Shown one piece after another: positions 7,490-17,500 of a stretch of DNA of 64,000 nt; position 1 is the stretch's first letter, and every line of letters starts with the position of its first letter. The notes under the pieces were generated by a model. It searched no databases and was not told the DNA's origin. It saw nothing but the letters and a program-made list of their open reading frames with translations. A program made the translations under genes and the position numbers. This stretch comes from Bacteroidota bacterium (GTDB lineage Bacteria; Bacteroidota; Bacteroidia; Chitinophagales; Chitinophagaceae): positions 124,001 to 188,000 of the forward strand of contig JAFDYG010000466.1 in assembly GCA_018267545.1 (NCBI GenBank), in the 5' to 3' direction.

Positions 7490-10400
7490 ATGCAAGAAAA
7501 CACATTCAGCAAGAGCAGCTCTAAAGGCCTGGCCTTTTCAGCGCGCTTAGCTGTAGCACTGATGATGGTCATTCTATGCCATTCGATTTCGGTACATGCC
7601 GCGGGCAATACACCTGCCGGCGCCGGAGTCGGAAATTTCTTCGATCGTATTACAGGTATCGTTAAGGACTCCGTGGGTCGTCCCCTCGAAGGCGTTACCG
7701 TAATGGTGAGGGGCTCCAGGAAAGGCGGCGTATCCACCAATGCAAAGGGTGAGTTTACGATCGAAGCGGCACCCGGCGCGACGCTGGTATTCTCCAGCGC
7801 GGGCTATCTGTCTCAGGAAATACCTGCCTCGGGGACCATGACGGTCAGCCTGAGAGAAAACGGAAGAATGCTGGAAGAAGTAGTCGTAGGTTATCAGCGC
7901 GTGCGCAAGACCGACGTTACCGGCGCCATCTCCAGCGTGAAGGCCAGCGAAATGAACCTGAGCACTCCGACGATCAGCCAGGCGCTGGTCGGTAAAGTTG
8001 CCGGGGTACAGGTATCGCAGGTCAGCGGCGCTCCCTACCAAGGCGCTAAGATTCGCGTTCGCGGCATCGGCTCCATCAATGCAAGCTCCGAACCGCTGTA
8101 TGTGATCGACGGCTATCCCGTTGGCGGCAACATCACCCAGGGCAGCAACAACCAGGGTAATGCCGGTAATGCGACCAATGGATACAATCCTTCTACGGCA
8201 GGCAATGATATCTTTATCAACCCCGAGGATATCGAATCCATCGAAATCCTGAAAGACGCTGCTTCTGCGGCTATTTACGGTTCGCGTGCTTCGGCCGGTG
8301 TGGTTCTCATCACGACCAAGCGGGGTAAGAGCGGGAAAGGCACCCTGACCTATGACCTGCAGCTGAGCCGTCAGAACCTGGCGCACAAGGTGAAGCTGCT
8401 AAACAGCTCTCAGTTCGCTGATCTATTTGTCGATGGTCGTAACAACAACTACCGGGACATCCTGGCAGCGAAAGGCGTTACCTGGGATGACAAGTATAAA
8501 TCCGACGACAACGCTACCCGTCTGATCAAGTCGGGACAAACGGCTACGAGCTGCTCGGTTTGTATCATCGGAGACCTGTATGACTTCCCAACGGCTACGA
8601 TCAAGACGCCGAAATATAATACCGACTGGCAGGACGTGCTCTATAGCCCGACTACAGTTCAACGCCACAACCTTTCGTTCGCCGGCGGCTCTCAGAACAC
8701 CCGCTACCTCATCAGCGGCGGCTATCTCGACCAACCCGGTATCCTGAACAGCACCTACCAGAAGCGTATCAACTTCCGCGCGAATATCGACGCGGACGTG
8801 ACGCCCAAGCTGAAGATCGCTTCCAGCGTCTTCGTTACCAACACGGACAACCGTGAAGTACAGGAAGGCCGTTTCGACAAGGGACCTATCCTTGGTGCGC
8901 TGGTATATATGCCGATCTTCCCCGCCTTCAATCCCGATGGCACTCCTATCACAGCGGATCAAGGTGCGGCCAAACAATTCGACGGATATACCTACTCCTT
9001 CCAGGGCATCGAAAATCCCCTGGTTTTGGCTCAACGCGTAAAGATCACCCGCAACGGCACCCGATCGACCTTCCAGGGAAGCGCCAGCTACGAGATCATC
9101 AAAAACCTCACCTTCAAAGCCAACCTCGGCGGCGAAGTGTACCAGGAGAAGTACAACTACTTCTACCCGACTTCGCTGAGCAATGGTATCAATCCTCCCG
9201 GCTCTCCCCAGTCCATCCTGGCGGCGAACGCTTCTGCGATGAACCTGAACATCCAAGACCGCCTGGCGGAGTTTACGCTTGCATACAAAAAGAACTTCGG
9301 CAAGCATAGCATCAATGCGCTGGCGGGTTACACCACGCAGCAGACCAAGCAGGACATCCTTGCGGTGGCCATCAAAAACTTCACCAGCGACAACGTTCCG
9401 GATATCACCGGCGGCGGCTCGACCCCCGGCGACTTTACCCAGCAGTCCAATACGGGCAGGTCGACGACCTCTTTGCTCTCGTACCTGGGTCAGGTCGCGT
9501 ACACCTACAACGGACGTTACTTCCTCACGGGCGCCTTCCGTAGCGACGGTAGCTCCCGTTTCGGTCCCAAGAACAAATGGGGTCAGTTCGGTTCGGTAGC
9601 CGCGGGCTGGACGCTTTCCAACGAAAGCTTCTACCACGACTGGCTGGGCGCCAACTCCACATTGAAGCTCCGCGCCAGCTGGGGTCTTACGGGTAACAAC
9701 AATATCCCCAACTATGCCTTCGAGCAGAACATTACCGGCGCGGGTGGTGTGGTCATCGGCAGCACCGTTTATAACAGCAACTGGCCGAACGACCTGAAAG
9801 ACCCGACCCTTGGATGGGAGTCTACCTCGTCGTATAACTTTGGTCTGGATGGAACGGTACTGAAGAATCGCGTTGCCTTCAACGTCAACTATTACATCAG
9901 CCGTTCGTACAACCTGCTCTATAACCGGAACATGTCCGCAGCCGGTAACGTTGCTGGTGTCACGACCTATCTCACCAACCTGCGTAACTCGAATATCCAC
10001 AACGAGGGTATCGACCTGCAGATCGACGTCAAGGTTATCCAGTCGAAAGACTTCAATCTGAACTTCTCCGGTAATATTACCCACAACAAGAACAAGGTTA
10101 TCAGCCTCGGTGGCGCAACAGAAATTCAGGTTGCCGGCGCCGAAAGAAGCTACACCACCCACATCACCCGCGAAGGCGCGCCCATCGGTTCCTTCTATGG
10201 CGTGAAAGTGGCGGGTATGGTTAGAGAGAAAGACATGGTCGCGGTCAATTCCGACCTGGCTGTCTACAAAGCCAACGGTAACAAGTTCCCCGCGGGCTAT
10301 AAGCTGCAGTCTTTCCCGATCTCTACCTACTCTTCTACTCCGCTCCAGCCGGGTGACCTATATTTTAAAGACAAAAATGGTGATGGCCTCATCAATGAAT

Positions 10401-10942
10401 CCGACAAGGACATCATCGGCTCTCCATATCCCGACTTCACCTATGGCTTCAACATCAACGCCAACTACAAGATGGTGGACCTGAGCGCTTCATTTAACGG
10501 TTCTCAGGGTAACAAGGTGATCGACGGCCAGGACTATTATATCCGCAACATGGAAGGTTCCGGTAACAACTACGTACAGGTCGACCAGCGCTATCGCAGC
10601 GAAGCAAGACCCGGTAATGGTCATGAGTACAGAGCTTCCCGCGGCGGCAGCCAGAGCAACAGCACTCGTCTGTCCGACTACTACCTGCAGAGCGGTTCGT
10701 TCTTCCGTTGCACCAACATCACTGCCGGTGTCAACCTCGGTCAGATCATAGACCTGAAGAAAGCGAGCCTCAACGGACTGCGGTTCTACGTATCCGTCGA
10801 CAACGCCTTCACCGTTACCAAATACCTGGGTTACAATCCGGAAGTCGACTTCAACAACGGATACAACGGTACGCCTGGTGTAGACTACGGTAAATATCCG
10901 CTGGTACGTTCGTTCAACACGGGTATCAAGGTTGTATTCTAA
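7490..10942 (+). CDS. SusC/RagA TonB-linked outer membrane protein (pair 1)
   Basis: This 1150-residue protein is the TonB-dependent transporter of a SusCD pair. After a signal region (residues 1-40) come a CarboxypepD_reg-like beta-sandwich (about 55-125, ITGIVKDSVGRPLEGVTV), the TonB-box-like segment EEVVVGYQ, and a plug domain (about 140-265, with IRVRGIGSINASSEPLYVIDGYP and DASAAAIYGSRASAGVVLITTK). The remainder is the beta-barrel, ending in an aromatic C terminus (GIKVVF). It lacks an STN domain, so it is unlikely to signal to a FecR protein. The SusD partner starts 26 bases downstream. The ligand is unknown and no enzyme genes follow. The 158 bases upstream contain a weak hairpin (7419-7436) and a T-run (7446-7452), but no confident promoter. 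Confidence 0.95.
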   Translation: MQENTFSKSSSKGLAFSARLAVALMMVILCHSISVHAAGNTPAGAGVGNFFDRITGIVKDSVGRPLEGVTVMVRGSRKGGVSTNAKGEFTIEAAPGATLVFSSAGYLSQEIPASGTMTVSLRENGRMLEEVVVGYQRVRKTDVTGAISSVKASEMNLSTPTISQALVGKVAGVQVSQVSGAPYQGAKIRVRGIGSINASSEPLYVIDGYPVGGNITQGSNNQGNAGNATNGYNPSTAGNDIFINPEDIESIEILKDAASAAIYGSRASAGVVLITTKRGKSGKGTLTYDLQLSRQNLAHKVKLLNSSQFADLFVDGRNNNYRDILAAKGVTWDDKYKSDDNATRLIKSGQTATSCSVCIIGDLYDFPTATIKTPKYNTDWQDVLYSPTTVQRHNLSFAGGSQNTRYLISGGYLDQPGILNSTYQKRINFRANIDADVTPKLKIASSVFVTNTDNREVQEGRFDKGPILGALVYMPIFPAFNPDGTPITADQGAAKQFDGYTYSFQGIENPLVLAQRVKITRNGTRSTFQGSASYEIIKNLTFKANLGGEVYQEKYNYFYPTSLSNGINPPGSPQSILAANASAMNLNIQDRLAEFTLAYKKNFGKHSINALAGYTTQQTKQDILAVAIKNFTSDNVPDITGGGSTPGDFTQQSNTGRSTTSLLSYLGQVAYTYNGRYFLTGAFRSDGSSRFGPKNKWGQFGSVAAGWTLSNESFYHDWLGANSTLKLRASWGLTGNNNIPNYAFEQNITGAGGVVIGSTVYNSNWPNDLKDPTLGWESTSSYNFGLDGTVLKNRVAFNVNYYISRSYNLLYNRNMSAAGNVAGVTTYLTNLRNSNIHNEGIDLQIDVKVIQSKDFNLNFSGNITHNKNKVISLGGATEIQVAGAERSYTTHITREGAPIGSFYGVKVAGMVREKDMVAVNSDLAVYKANGNKFPAGYKLQSFPISTYSSTPLQPGDLYFKDKNGDGLINESDKDIIGSPYPDFTYGFNINANYKMVDLSASFNGSQGNKVIDGQDYYIRNMEGSGNNYVQVDQRYRSEARPGNGHEYRASRGGSQSNSTRLSDYYLQSGSFFRCTNITAGVNLGQIIDLKKASLNGLRFYVSVDNAFTVTKYLGYNPEVDFNNGYNGTPGVDYGKYPLVRSFNTGIKVVF

Positions 10943-10968
10943 TTAATGAGCCAATTTAAAAAATAACT

Positions 10969-12498
10969 ATGCGTACTACTATATCAAAAATTTCTGCTCT
11001 GCTCCTGCTCGTCGCTCTTGGCGGATGCAAGAAGTCCTTCATAGCAGAATCCAATCCCAATGCCGTTGCAGTAGACCTCGGCTATAAAACCGAAGCCGAC
11101 GTTACGGCCGGCGTATATGGAGTCTACCAGTCGCTCCGCAGCTCCAACTGCGTAGGCGAAGGCGCTCAGACCTGGACGGACGACCGTTCCGACGACGTCA
11201 ACACGACGGACAACCAGTCCAATAACGGCGAACCGTTCCAGTTTACGGCTTTTTCGCTGGTATCCAGCAACACCTATCTGAAGTCCCACTGGACGGCGCT
11301 TTACACGCCGATAGGCCGCGCCAACCTGATCCTGTCACTGATCGACGGCGTTTCCTTCGCCACTGAAGCGAACAAGACGATGATGAAGGGCGAGCTGAAG
11401 TTCCTGCGCGCCTATATGTACTTCAACCTCGTCAGAGAATTTGGCGACGTTCCCCTGGTAGCCGAACGCGTTACGAGCCCCGACCAGTTGAGCAAGCTGA
11501 CCGTCCGGGTTAAGCGCGAAGACGTCTACGCCAAGATCGTGGCCGACCTGAAAGACGCGTTGACCAGCGGTCTGCCGGTGATTCAATCTGCGGCCAACAA
11601 GGGACGCGTTTCCATGCAGGCGGTCAACGCCCTGCTGGGTCAGGTTTATCTGACGATGGGCGCTACCCTCGACGGCAGCAAGGCGGACAATCTGAACAAT
11701 GCCAAGACGTATCTGCTGGCTGCGTATGGTCAGAAGACGTTTACGAATCTTTCCGATGTAGCCTATGCCGACGTGTTCGATGTGAATAAAAAGACCACCA
11801 ATCCCGAGATTATCTGGCAGATTTCCTACAAGCAAGGCGATCAGACCTACTGCTCTTCCCTTGCCAAGAATAACCAGCCGAAGGGTGAAACGATCAACTC
11901 TCTCTTCAAGTCGCAGGGTACGGGCGGTCTGCTGACCCTGGACCTGCTGAAGGAGTTCGAAACGGGCGACCTGCGCACCACTTTCAGCGTTAAGTTTGCG
12001 GCTGCGAACAATGGATATTTTATTTCGAAGTTCAGGGATACCAATGCCGGCGCTACCGATCAGGGCTATGGCGGCAACGACTGGATCCTGATCCGCTACG
12101 CCGATATCATCCTAAACATTGCCGAGTGCTATATGCTGCAGGGTGATAATACGAATGCTATTTTATACCTGAACATGGTACGTGCACGCGCTCAGCGACC
12201 CGACTATGCGACGATGATGGCTACGGACAACAACTATGCTACGAGGTATCCGACGCTGAAGCTGGCGATTCTCCACGAGAGAAGAGTCGAGCTGGCGTTC
12301 GAACACCACCGCTGGCATGACCTGATTCGTTTCTTCAATCCGACGGATCTGGTGACCTACTTCAAGGCGAAGAGCCAGGCGGATTATGACAACTCTCCGT
12401 TGTCGAATATTTCGACCAAGGACTACTACTTCCCTATACCTCTTTCCGAGGTGACGCTGGACCCGGTGAAGATGTATCAGAATCCCGGGTACAATTAA
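10969..12498 (+). CDS. SusD/RagB nutrient-binding lipoprotein (pair 1)
   Basis: This 509-residue surface lipoprotein has lipobox Cys20 (LLLLVALGGCKKSF) and the helical TPR-like SusD fold. Typical marks are GELKFLRAYMYFNLVREFGDVPLV near residues 140-165, ILHERRVELAFEHHRWHDLIRF near 440, and the C-terminal FPIPLSEVTLDP segment. It would cap the preceding SusC barrel and deliver the ligand. The pair is closed by a rho-independent terminator. With no neighbouring hydrolase, the substrate cannot be inferred. Confidence 0.95.
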   Translation: MRTTISKISALLLLVALGGCKKSFIAESNPNAVAVDLGYKTEADVTAGVYGVYQSLRSSNCVGEGAQTWTDDRSDDVNTTDNQSNNGEPFQFTAFSLVSSNTYLKSHWTALYTPIGRANLILSLIDGVSFATEANKTMMKGELKFLRAYMYFNLVREFGDVPLVAERVTSPDQLSKLTVRVKREDVYAKIVADLKDALTSGLPVIQSAANKGRVSMQAVNALLGQVYLTMGATLDGSKADNLNNAKTYLLAAYGQKTFTNLSDVAYADVFDVNKKTTNPEIIWQISYKQGDQTYCSSLAKNNQPKGETINSLFKSQGTGGLLTLDLLKEFETGDLRTTFSVKFAAANNGYFISKFRDTNAGATDQGYGGNDWILIRYADIILNIAECYMLQGDNTNAILYLNMVRARAQRPDYATMMATDNNYATRYPTLKLAILHERRVELAFEHHRWHDLIRFFNPTDLVTYFKAKSQADYDNSPLSNISTKDYYFPIPLSEVTLDPVKMYQNPGYN

Positions 12499-12536
12499 TT
12501 GGTTTTTGCAGCAATCCTTACTCCTGACAAACCTGG

Positions 12537-12565
12537 GCCACGATCGTAAAAGATCGTGGCTTTTT
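12537..12565 (+). terminator. Rho-independent terminator of SusCD pair 1
   Basis: A perfect 9-bp stem GCCACGATC / GATCGTGGC with loop GTAAAA is followed by TTTTT. It lies 38 bases after the SusD stop. The identical stem recurs at 27381-27402. Confidence 0.85.
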
Positions 12566-12567
12566 CA

Positions 12568-12575
12568 TTACTTTA
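12568..12575 (+). promoter_or_regulatory. -7-like box before the ECF sigma gene
   Basis: TTACTTTA, followed by GC, resembles TAnnTTTG and ends six bases before ATG 12582. It abuts the preceding terminator, so the sigma gene would be transcribed separately with almost no leader. Confidence 0.35.
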
Positions 12576-12581
12576 GCATCG

Positions 12582-13172
12582 ATGGAGATCATCCTCACAG
12601 ATACCCAACTAACGGCTCGTTTCCTGGAAGGAGATACTGAAGCATTCGATGAACTGTTCCGCAGGTTCTATCCCGCTGTTTATTCGAATGCCCTGCATAT
12701 TCTAAAGGACCCGGCGGCGGCCGATGACGTAACCCAGGAAATTTTTATCTCGCTTTGGAATAAGAGGGGGGCGTTAAGATCGCCGGACAATATTTCCGGG
12801 TGGTTGTTCGTGGCGACTTCCAACCGCTCCATCAATCTCCTTCACAAAAGACTTCGGGAGCGTCTCTCCCGGCATTCGCCGGAAGACCTTGAGCTGGAAT
12901 TCGTTAATGATGACTATGCGACGGTGGAGGCTCAGCTGCGGATTTTGCAGGAAGGGGTCGCCGCGCTCAGTCCCCAGCGGAAAAAGGTGTTTCAGCTTTG
13001 CAAGCTGGAAGGATATAGCTACGAGCAGGCGGCGGCCGAGCTTGGTCTGTCCCGCAATACGGTCAAGGAGCATATGCGGGACGCCCTGGAATCTCTCCGC
13101 GACTTTGCGGCGAAGCATTCGGGGGACGCGGCGATATTGGCCGCTTTGATACAAATCTTGAGTTTTTTGTAA
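12582..13172 (+). CDS. ECF-type RNA polymerase sigma factor
   Basis: This 196-residue sigma-70 family protein has region 2 (FLEGDTEAFDELFRRFYPAVY, then DDVTQEIFISLWNKR) and region 4 (SPQRKKVFQLCKLEGYSYEQAAAELGLSRNTVKEHMRDAL). It is the Bacteroidota ECF type that is usually controlled by the adjacent FecR-like anti-sigma factor. The FecR gene starts 56 bases downstream, and an STN-containing SusC follows, so the expected circuit is surface transporter to FecR to sigma to transcription of the SusC operon. This circuit is inferred from family knowledge and gene order. Confidence 0.92.
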   Translation: MEIILTDTQLTARFLEGDTEAFDELFRRFYPAVYSNALHILKDPAAADDVTQEIFISLWNKRGALRSPDNISGWLFVATSNRSINLLHKRLRERLSRHSPEDLELEFVNDDYATVEAQLRILQEGVAALSPQRKKVFQLCKLEGYSYEQAAAELGLSRNTVKEHMRDALESLRDFAAKHSGDAAILAALIQILSFL

Positions 13173-13228
13173 AAAAATCTGTTTTTACATCCCCTCCTTT
13201 TGTAAGTTGGCTTGTTTTATAGACGAAC

Positions 13229-14362
13229 ATGCTTACGACTCAACAACTAGAAGATTTATTGGCGAAGCCCTCCTTGTCGGAGGAGGAAGCGCAGCTGCTG
13301 CTGGATTATCTCGAAGAGGGTAATGCGGGACAGCTCGTGGGCATCCTGCGCGAGCGATTCGCCGGGGCGCTGAATGGGGGCGTGCGAGTTGATGAGGCTA
13401 GAAGGGAGGAATTGCTGGCGAGGGTGAAGGAGAGGGTAGGTCTGCCTCGTCCGAAGGTGCGGAGGATTTTTGAGTGGAGGTGGGCCGCGGCCGCTGCGGT
13501 CATAGTATTGGCTTCGGGAGTTTATTTCTATAATCAGCGCAGGATGCCGACAAAGCCCATAGCTGCTGTGCCTGCGATTCACCCCGGAGGAAATCACGCG
13601 ACACTTTCCACCGGCCAGGGGCGCGTTATCGTATTGGATAGCAGCAAAGGACAGCTCCTTGCCCAGGGAGGACTGAAGGTGACTAATGGCGACGGGCGGC
13701 TCGACTATGAAGGCGCGGCCGGTTCCGTCGAATATCATACCCTCACCACCCCGAGAGGGGGACAATATCACCTGGTACTGCCGGATGGAACCCAGGTCTG
13801 GCTCAACGCCGCCAGCTCCATTCGATATCCTACTGCCTTTGAGGGCAAGGAAAGGAGGGTCAGCATTACGGGTGAAGCTTACTTTGAAGTAACGAAGGAC
13901 AAGAGTAAGCCGTTTCACGTCAATCTGCCTGATCGTTCGGAGGTGGAGGTGCTTGGAACGCATTTCAACATAGAATCTTACGACGACGAACCATCGGTTC
14001 AAACGACGCTGCTGGAAGGAAGTGTGGGCGTGAATAGCGGGGGGCAGCGTTTGGTCATTGCCCCGGGCGAGCAGGCGGTTGAAAAAACAGGCAGGCTGGA
14101 AGTGAAAAAAGACGCCGATCTCGAGGTGGTAATGGCCTGGAAAAATGGTATCTTCCTGTTCAACAGAACCGAGCTTAGAGAAGCGATGCGACAGATCAGC
14201 CGTTGGTACGACGTCGACGTAATATACGAAAAGAAGATGCCGTCCAATATTCGGTTTTGGGGAGAGATTAAGCGCGACCTGAACGTATCGGAAGTGCTCA
14301 GTATGTTCGAAAAAATGGGCGTCCGTTTTAAGATAGAAGGTAAAAAAATAATTGTACTATAA
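13229..14362 (+). CDS. FecR-family anti-sigma factor
   Basis: This 377-residue protein has a cytoplasmic N-terminal region that would bind the sigma factor. A single membrane helix follows (about residues 88-108, WAAAAAVIVLASGVYFY). Next are a FecR domain (about 170-275, with GQYHLVLPDGTQVWLNAASSIRYP and RRVSITGEAYFEVTKD) and the C-terminal DUF4974-type domain (about 305-377, with NRTELREAMRQISRWYDVDVIYE). The periplasmic part should contact the STN domain of the transporter encoded next. A 51-bp inverted repeat separates it from that gene. Confidence 0.93.
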   Translation: MLTTQQLEDLLAKPSLSEEEAQLLLDYLEEGNAGQLVGILRERFAGALNGGVRVDEARREELLARVKERVGLPRPKVRRIFEWRWAAAAAVIVLASGVYFYNQRRMPTKPIAAVPAIHPGGNHATLSTGQGRVIVLDSSKGQLLAQGGLKVTNGDGRLDYEGAAGSVEYHTLTTPRGGQYHLVLPDGTQVWLNAASSIRYPTAFEGKERRVSITGEAYFEVTKDKSKPFHVNLPDRSEVEVLGTHFNIESYDDEPSVQTTLLEGSVGVNSGGQRLVIAPGEQAVEKTGRLEVKKDADLEVVMAWKNGIFLFNRTELREAMRQISRWYDVDVIYEKKMPSNIRFWGEIKRDLNVSEVLSMFEKMGVRFKIEGKKIIVL

Positions 14363-14419
14363 CCCCGCAGGCCTGCCGGTTCTCAAACCTTTCCACTCCT
14401 TATTCATGATTTACACATG

Positions 14420-14470
14420 ACTTAAAAAAAAGTCAGACATGCTAGAGACATGCCTGACGGTGTATTAAGT
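14420..14470. repeat. 51-bp imperfect inverted repeat upstream of STN-type SusC
   Basis: Outer arms ACTTAA (14420-14425) and TTAAGT (14465-14470) flank inner arms GTCAGACATG (14432-14441) and CATGCCTGAC (14449-14458, one mismatch), with symmetric six-base gaps and a seven-base centre. Read on the minus strand, the inner hairpin is followed by eight T residues (14431-14424), the layout of a minus-strand terminator. There is no minus-strand gene here. It could also be an operator. Confidence 0.6.
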
Positions 14471-14535
14471 GATGTGAATAACGATTGCTGTTTTCAGACT
14501 GCTTAATTATTCATTCACCCAAACTGCTCGAATTT

Positions 14536-17500
14536 ATGCAATTTATTCGAACGGCGTGGTCTTTTCCGCGCCGTATCAACCAAACTGTGCTGATCATGAA
14601 GTGGACGATGATCTGGATGACTGCTTTTCTGCTTAATGCCTCGGCGAAGGGGCTGTCTCAGACGATTACTTTCGATGGGAAGAATGTGGCGCTGGAGAAA
14701 GTGTTTCAGGTGATTAAGAAACAAACGAATTATTCGGTTATTTGTACGACGGATATTCTGGATGCGGCGCATCCAGTGACTATTCGGGCTGCGCGCGAGC
14801 CGTTGGATTCTTTTTTGACGAGGGTGCTTTCGGGTCAGTCGTTGCAGTATGCGATTACGAGGACGACGATCGTGATTTCGCGGAAGGCGCAGCCGCCGAC
14901 GGTGCGGGTGGTGGAAACCAATGCCATAGTGGAGGATGCACCGGGGGATATTACGGTGTACGTATATAATGCGGAGGGACTGCCGCTGGAAGGGGCTTCT
15001 GTAATGGTGAAGGGGCAGAAGAAAGGGGCGTCGACTGATTTCAAGGGAAAGGCTACGGTTACCGGGGCCGACGGCGGGTCGGTTCTCGTAGTGTCCTTTA
15101 CGGGGTATACGGGGCAGGAAGTTCCGGTAAAAAAGCGAGCCTCGCTGGCGGTAGTACTGCAAGTCAGCACTAGCTTGCTGGATGAGACGCAGGTCATTGC
15201 TTATGGTAAGACGAGCCGCCGCCTTAATACAGGTAACGTGTCCACCGTGAAATCCGCCGATATCGAAAAGCAGCCGGTGAATAATCCATTGATGGCGCTG
15301 GCCGGTCGTATGCCGGGGGTATATATTTCACAGGCATCCGGATATTCGGGTGCTGGTGTGACTGTTCGTATCCAGGGTATCAACAGCATCGCCGGCGGCA
15401 ATGATCCTTTTTATGTCGTTGACGGCGTACCGTATACCTCACAGCTGCTGCCTAGCATAGGAAATGTTTTCGGCGCTTCCGCTTCCGGAAACAGCCAGTC
15501 GCAGCAGGGGAATCCACTCAGCTTCATCAATCCTGCCGATATCGAGTCTATCGATGTGTTGAAGGACGCGGATGCCACCGCGATTTACGGCTCGAGGGCA
15601 GCCAATGGCGCCATCCTGATCACTACCAAAAAAGGAAAAGCCGGGAAGACAAAGGCCGATATCAGCTTTCAACAGGGATTTGGAAAGGTTACCCGTATGA
15701 TGCCGATGCTCAATACGCAGCAATACCTGGAAATGAGACGCGAAGCCTTTAGTAATGACGGCTTGCCTGTTCCGACCACAGCCACCGCTCCTACCAGCTC
15801 CAACTTCGATCTCACGATTTGGGACTCTACGCGCTACACTGACTGGCAAAAGGAATTGATCGGGGGAACCGCTCAATATACGGATGCCCAGGCGGCGCTA
15901 TCCGGAGGGATGGCACAGACTACCTTTCGCCTCAACACGGGCTATCATCGCGAGACGACGGTGTTTCCGGTAGACTATGCCAATGACAAGAAATCGCTGG
16001 GGCTAAGTCTGAACCATCGTTCCGTCGATCAGCGTTTCAGCCTGCTGCTAAATCTGGACTATCTGAACAGCAAAAATAAGATTCCCCAAAAGGACTACAC
16101 CATTACGTCCGTTAGACTACCGCCTAATGCCCCGGCGTTATATAAGTCCGACGGAACCCTGAACTGGGCCCGCATACCTTCGGGAACGGACAGCCTGACG
16201 ACGTTTTTCAATCCTCTCGCGCAATTGCTCGGCCGGGTCTTTTCGGTAAATACCGACAACCTTATCTCGAATATGAGCATCGGCTATAAGCTCGCCAACC
16301 ATCTGGAATTGAAATCTACCTTTGGATATACCAGCCTGTGGACAGATGAAATTTCAACAATTCCCCTTACCGGAGCCGCCCCCGAGCTGCGTCCCACCGG
16401 TACCCGATCTGCAAGCTTTGGAAAGGGTCGGTTGTCGTCCTGGATAGTCGAACCTCAGCTGACCTATAACCGGAGCCTGGGCGCCGGTAGACTGGAGCTA
16501 CTCGTAGGGAGTACGCTGCAGCAGCGCCAGTCGAAGAATCAAATCCTAAATGGCTCGGGTTTTAGCAGCGATCAGGCATTGATGGACGTCAAATCGGCCG
16601 CAACCGTGACGGTTACTTCGACCATCGATAATACCTATAAGTATGCGGCCTTGTATGGAAGGATCAACTATAACTGGCAGGAGCGATACATTCTCAATCT
16701 CACAGCCAGAAGGGACGGCACCAGCCGTTTCGGGCCGGAAAATCAATACCATAATTTCGGCGCAGTGGGTGCGGCCTGGATTCTCAGCAATGAATCGTTT
16801 TTCAAGAAAATCCATTGGGTCAATTTTGCGAAGGTCAGGGTCAGCTATGGCACGACGGGTAATGACCAGATACCGGATTATGCATTTATGAGTCTCTATA
16901 GCACTTCCTTTGTCACAGTTCCGCTCACTGTGAGCACACCCTATCAGGGTATACCTGTTATTTCACCATCAAGACTCTACAATCCATTTCTGCAATGGGA
17001 AACGACCCGGAAATTACAGGCGGGCATCGATCTGGGACTTTTTCAGGATAGAATCCTGCTGGGAGTGGGCTATTATCGGAATGAATCCTCCAATCAGCTG
17101 ATTGATTATGCCCTTCCTATGACTGCCGGTTTTGGCTCCATTTCCAGGAACTTCCCTGCAACCGTACAAAATACAGGATGGGAGATGAGTGTAGCCGCAA
17201 CAGTCGTGAAAAGCAAGGGTTTTCAATGGAGGGCCAGCGCCAATCTGACTATCCCCCGGACCATCCTTACCTCATTCCCCAATATCGAAGCCTCTTCATA
17301 CAGGCTCACCAAGGCAATCGGTAAGTCACTCGACGGGACCCGGGCATATCAATTCCGGGGCGTCGATCCCAACACCGGTCTTTATCAATTCCTGTCGAAA
17401 AACGGTTCATTGGTAAATGTTCCAGATGCTGTAAACGACCGGAATGGATGGGTACAGCTAGACCCCAGATGGTTCGGAGGCTCGCAGCATACCTTTATCT

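Noticed and set aside
8423-10162. 579-codon open frame antisense to SusC pair 1
   Set aside because: It is fully inside a strong transporter gene, has no signal or domain, and is an expected shadow of codon bias in GC-rich genes.
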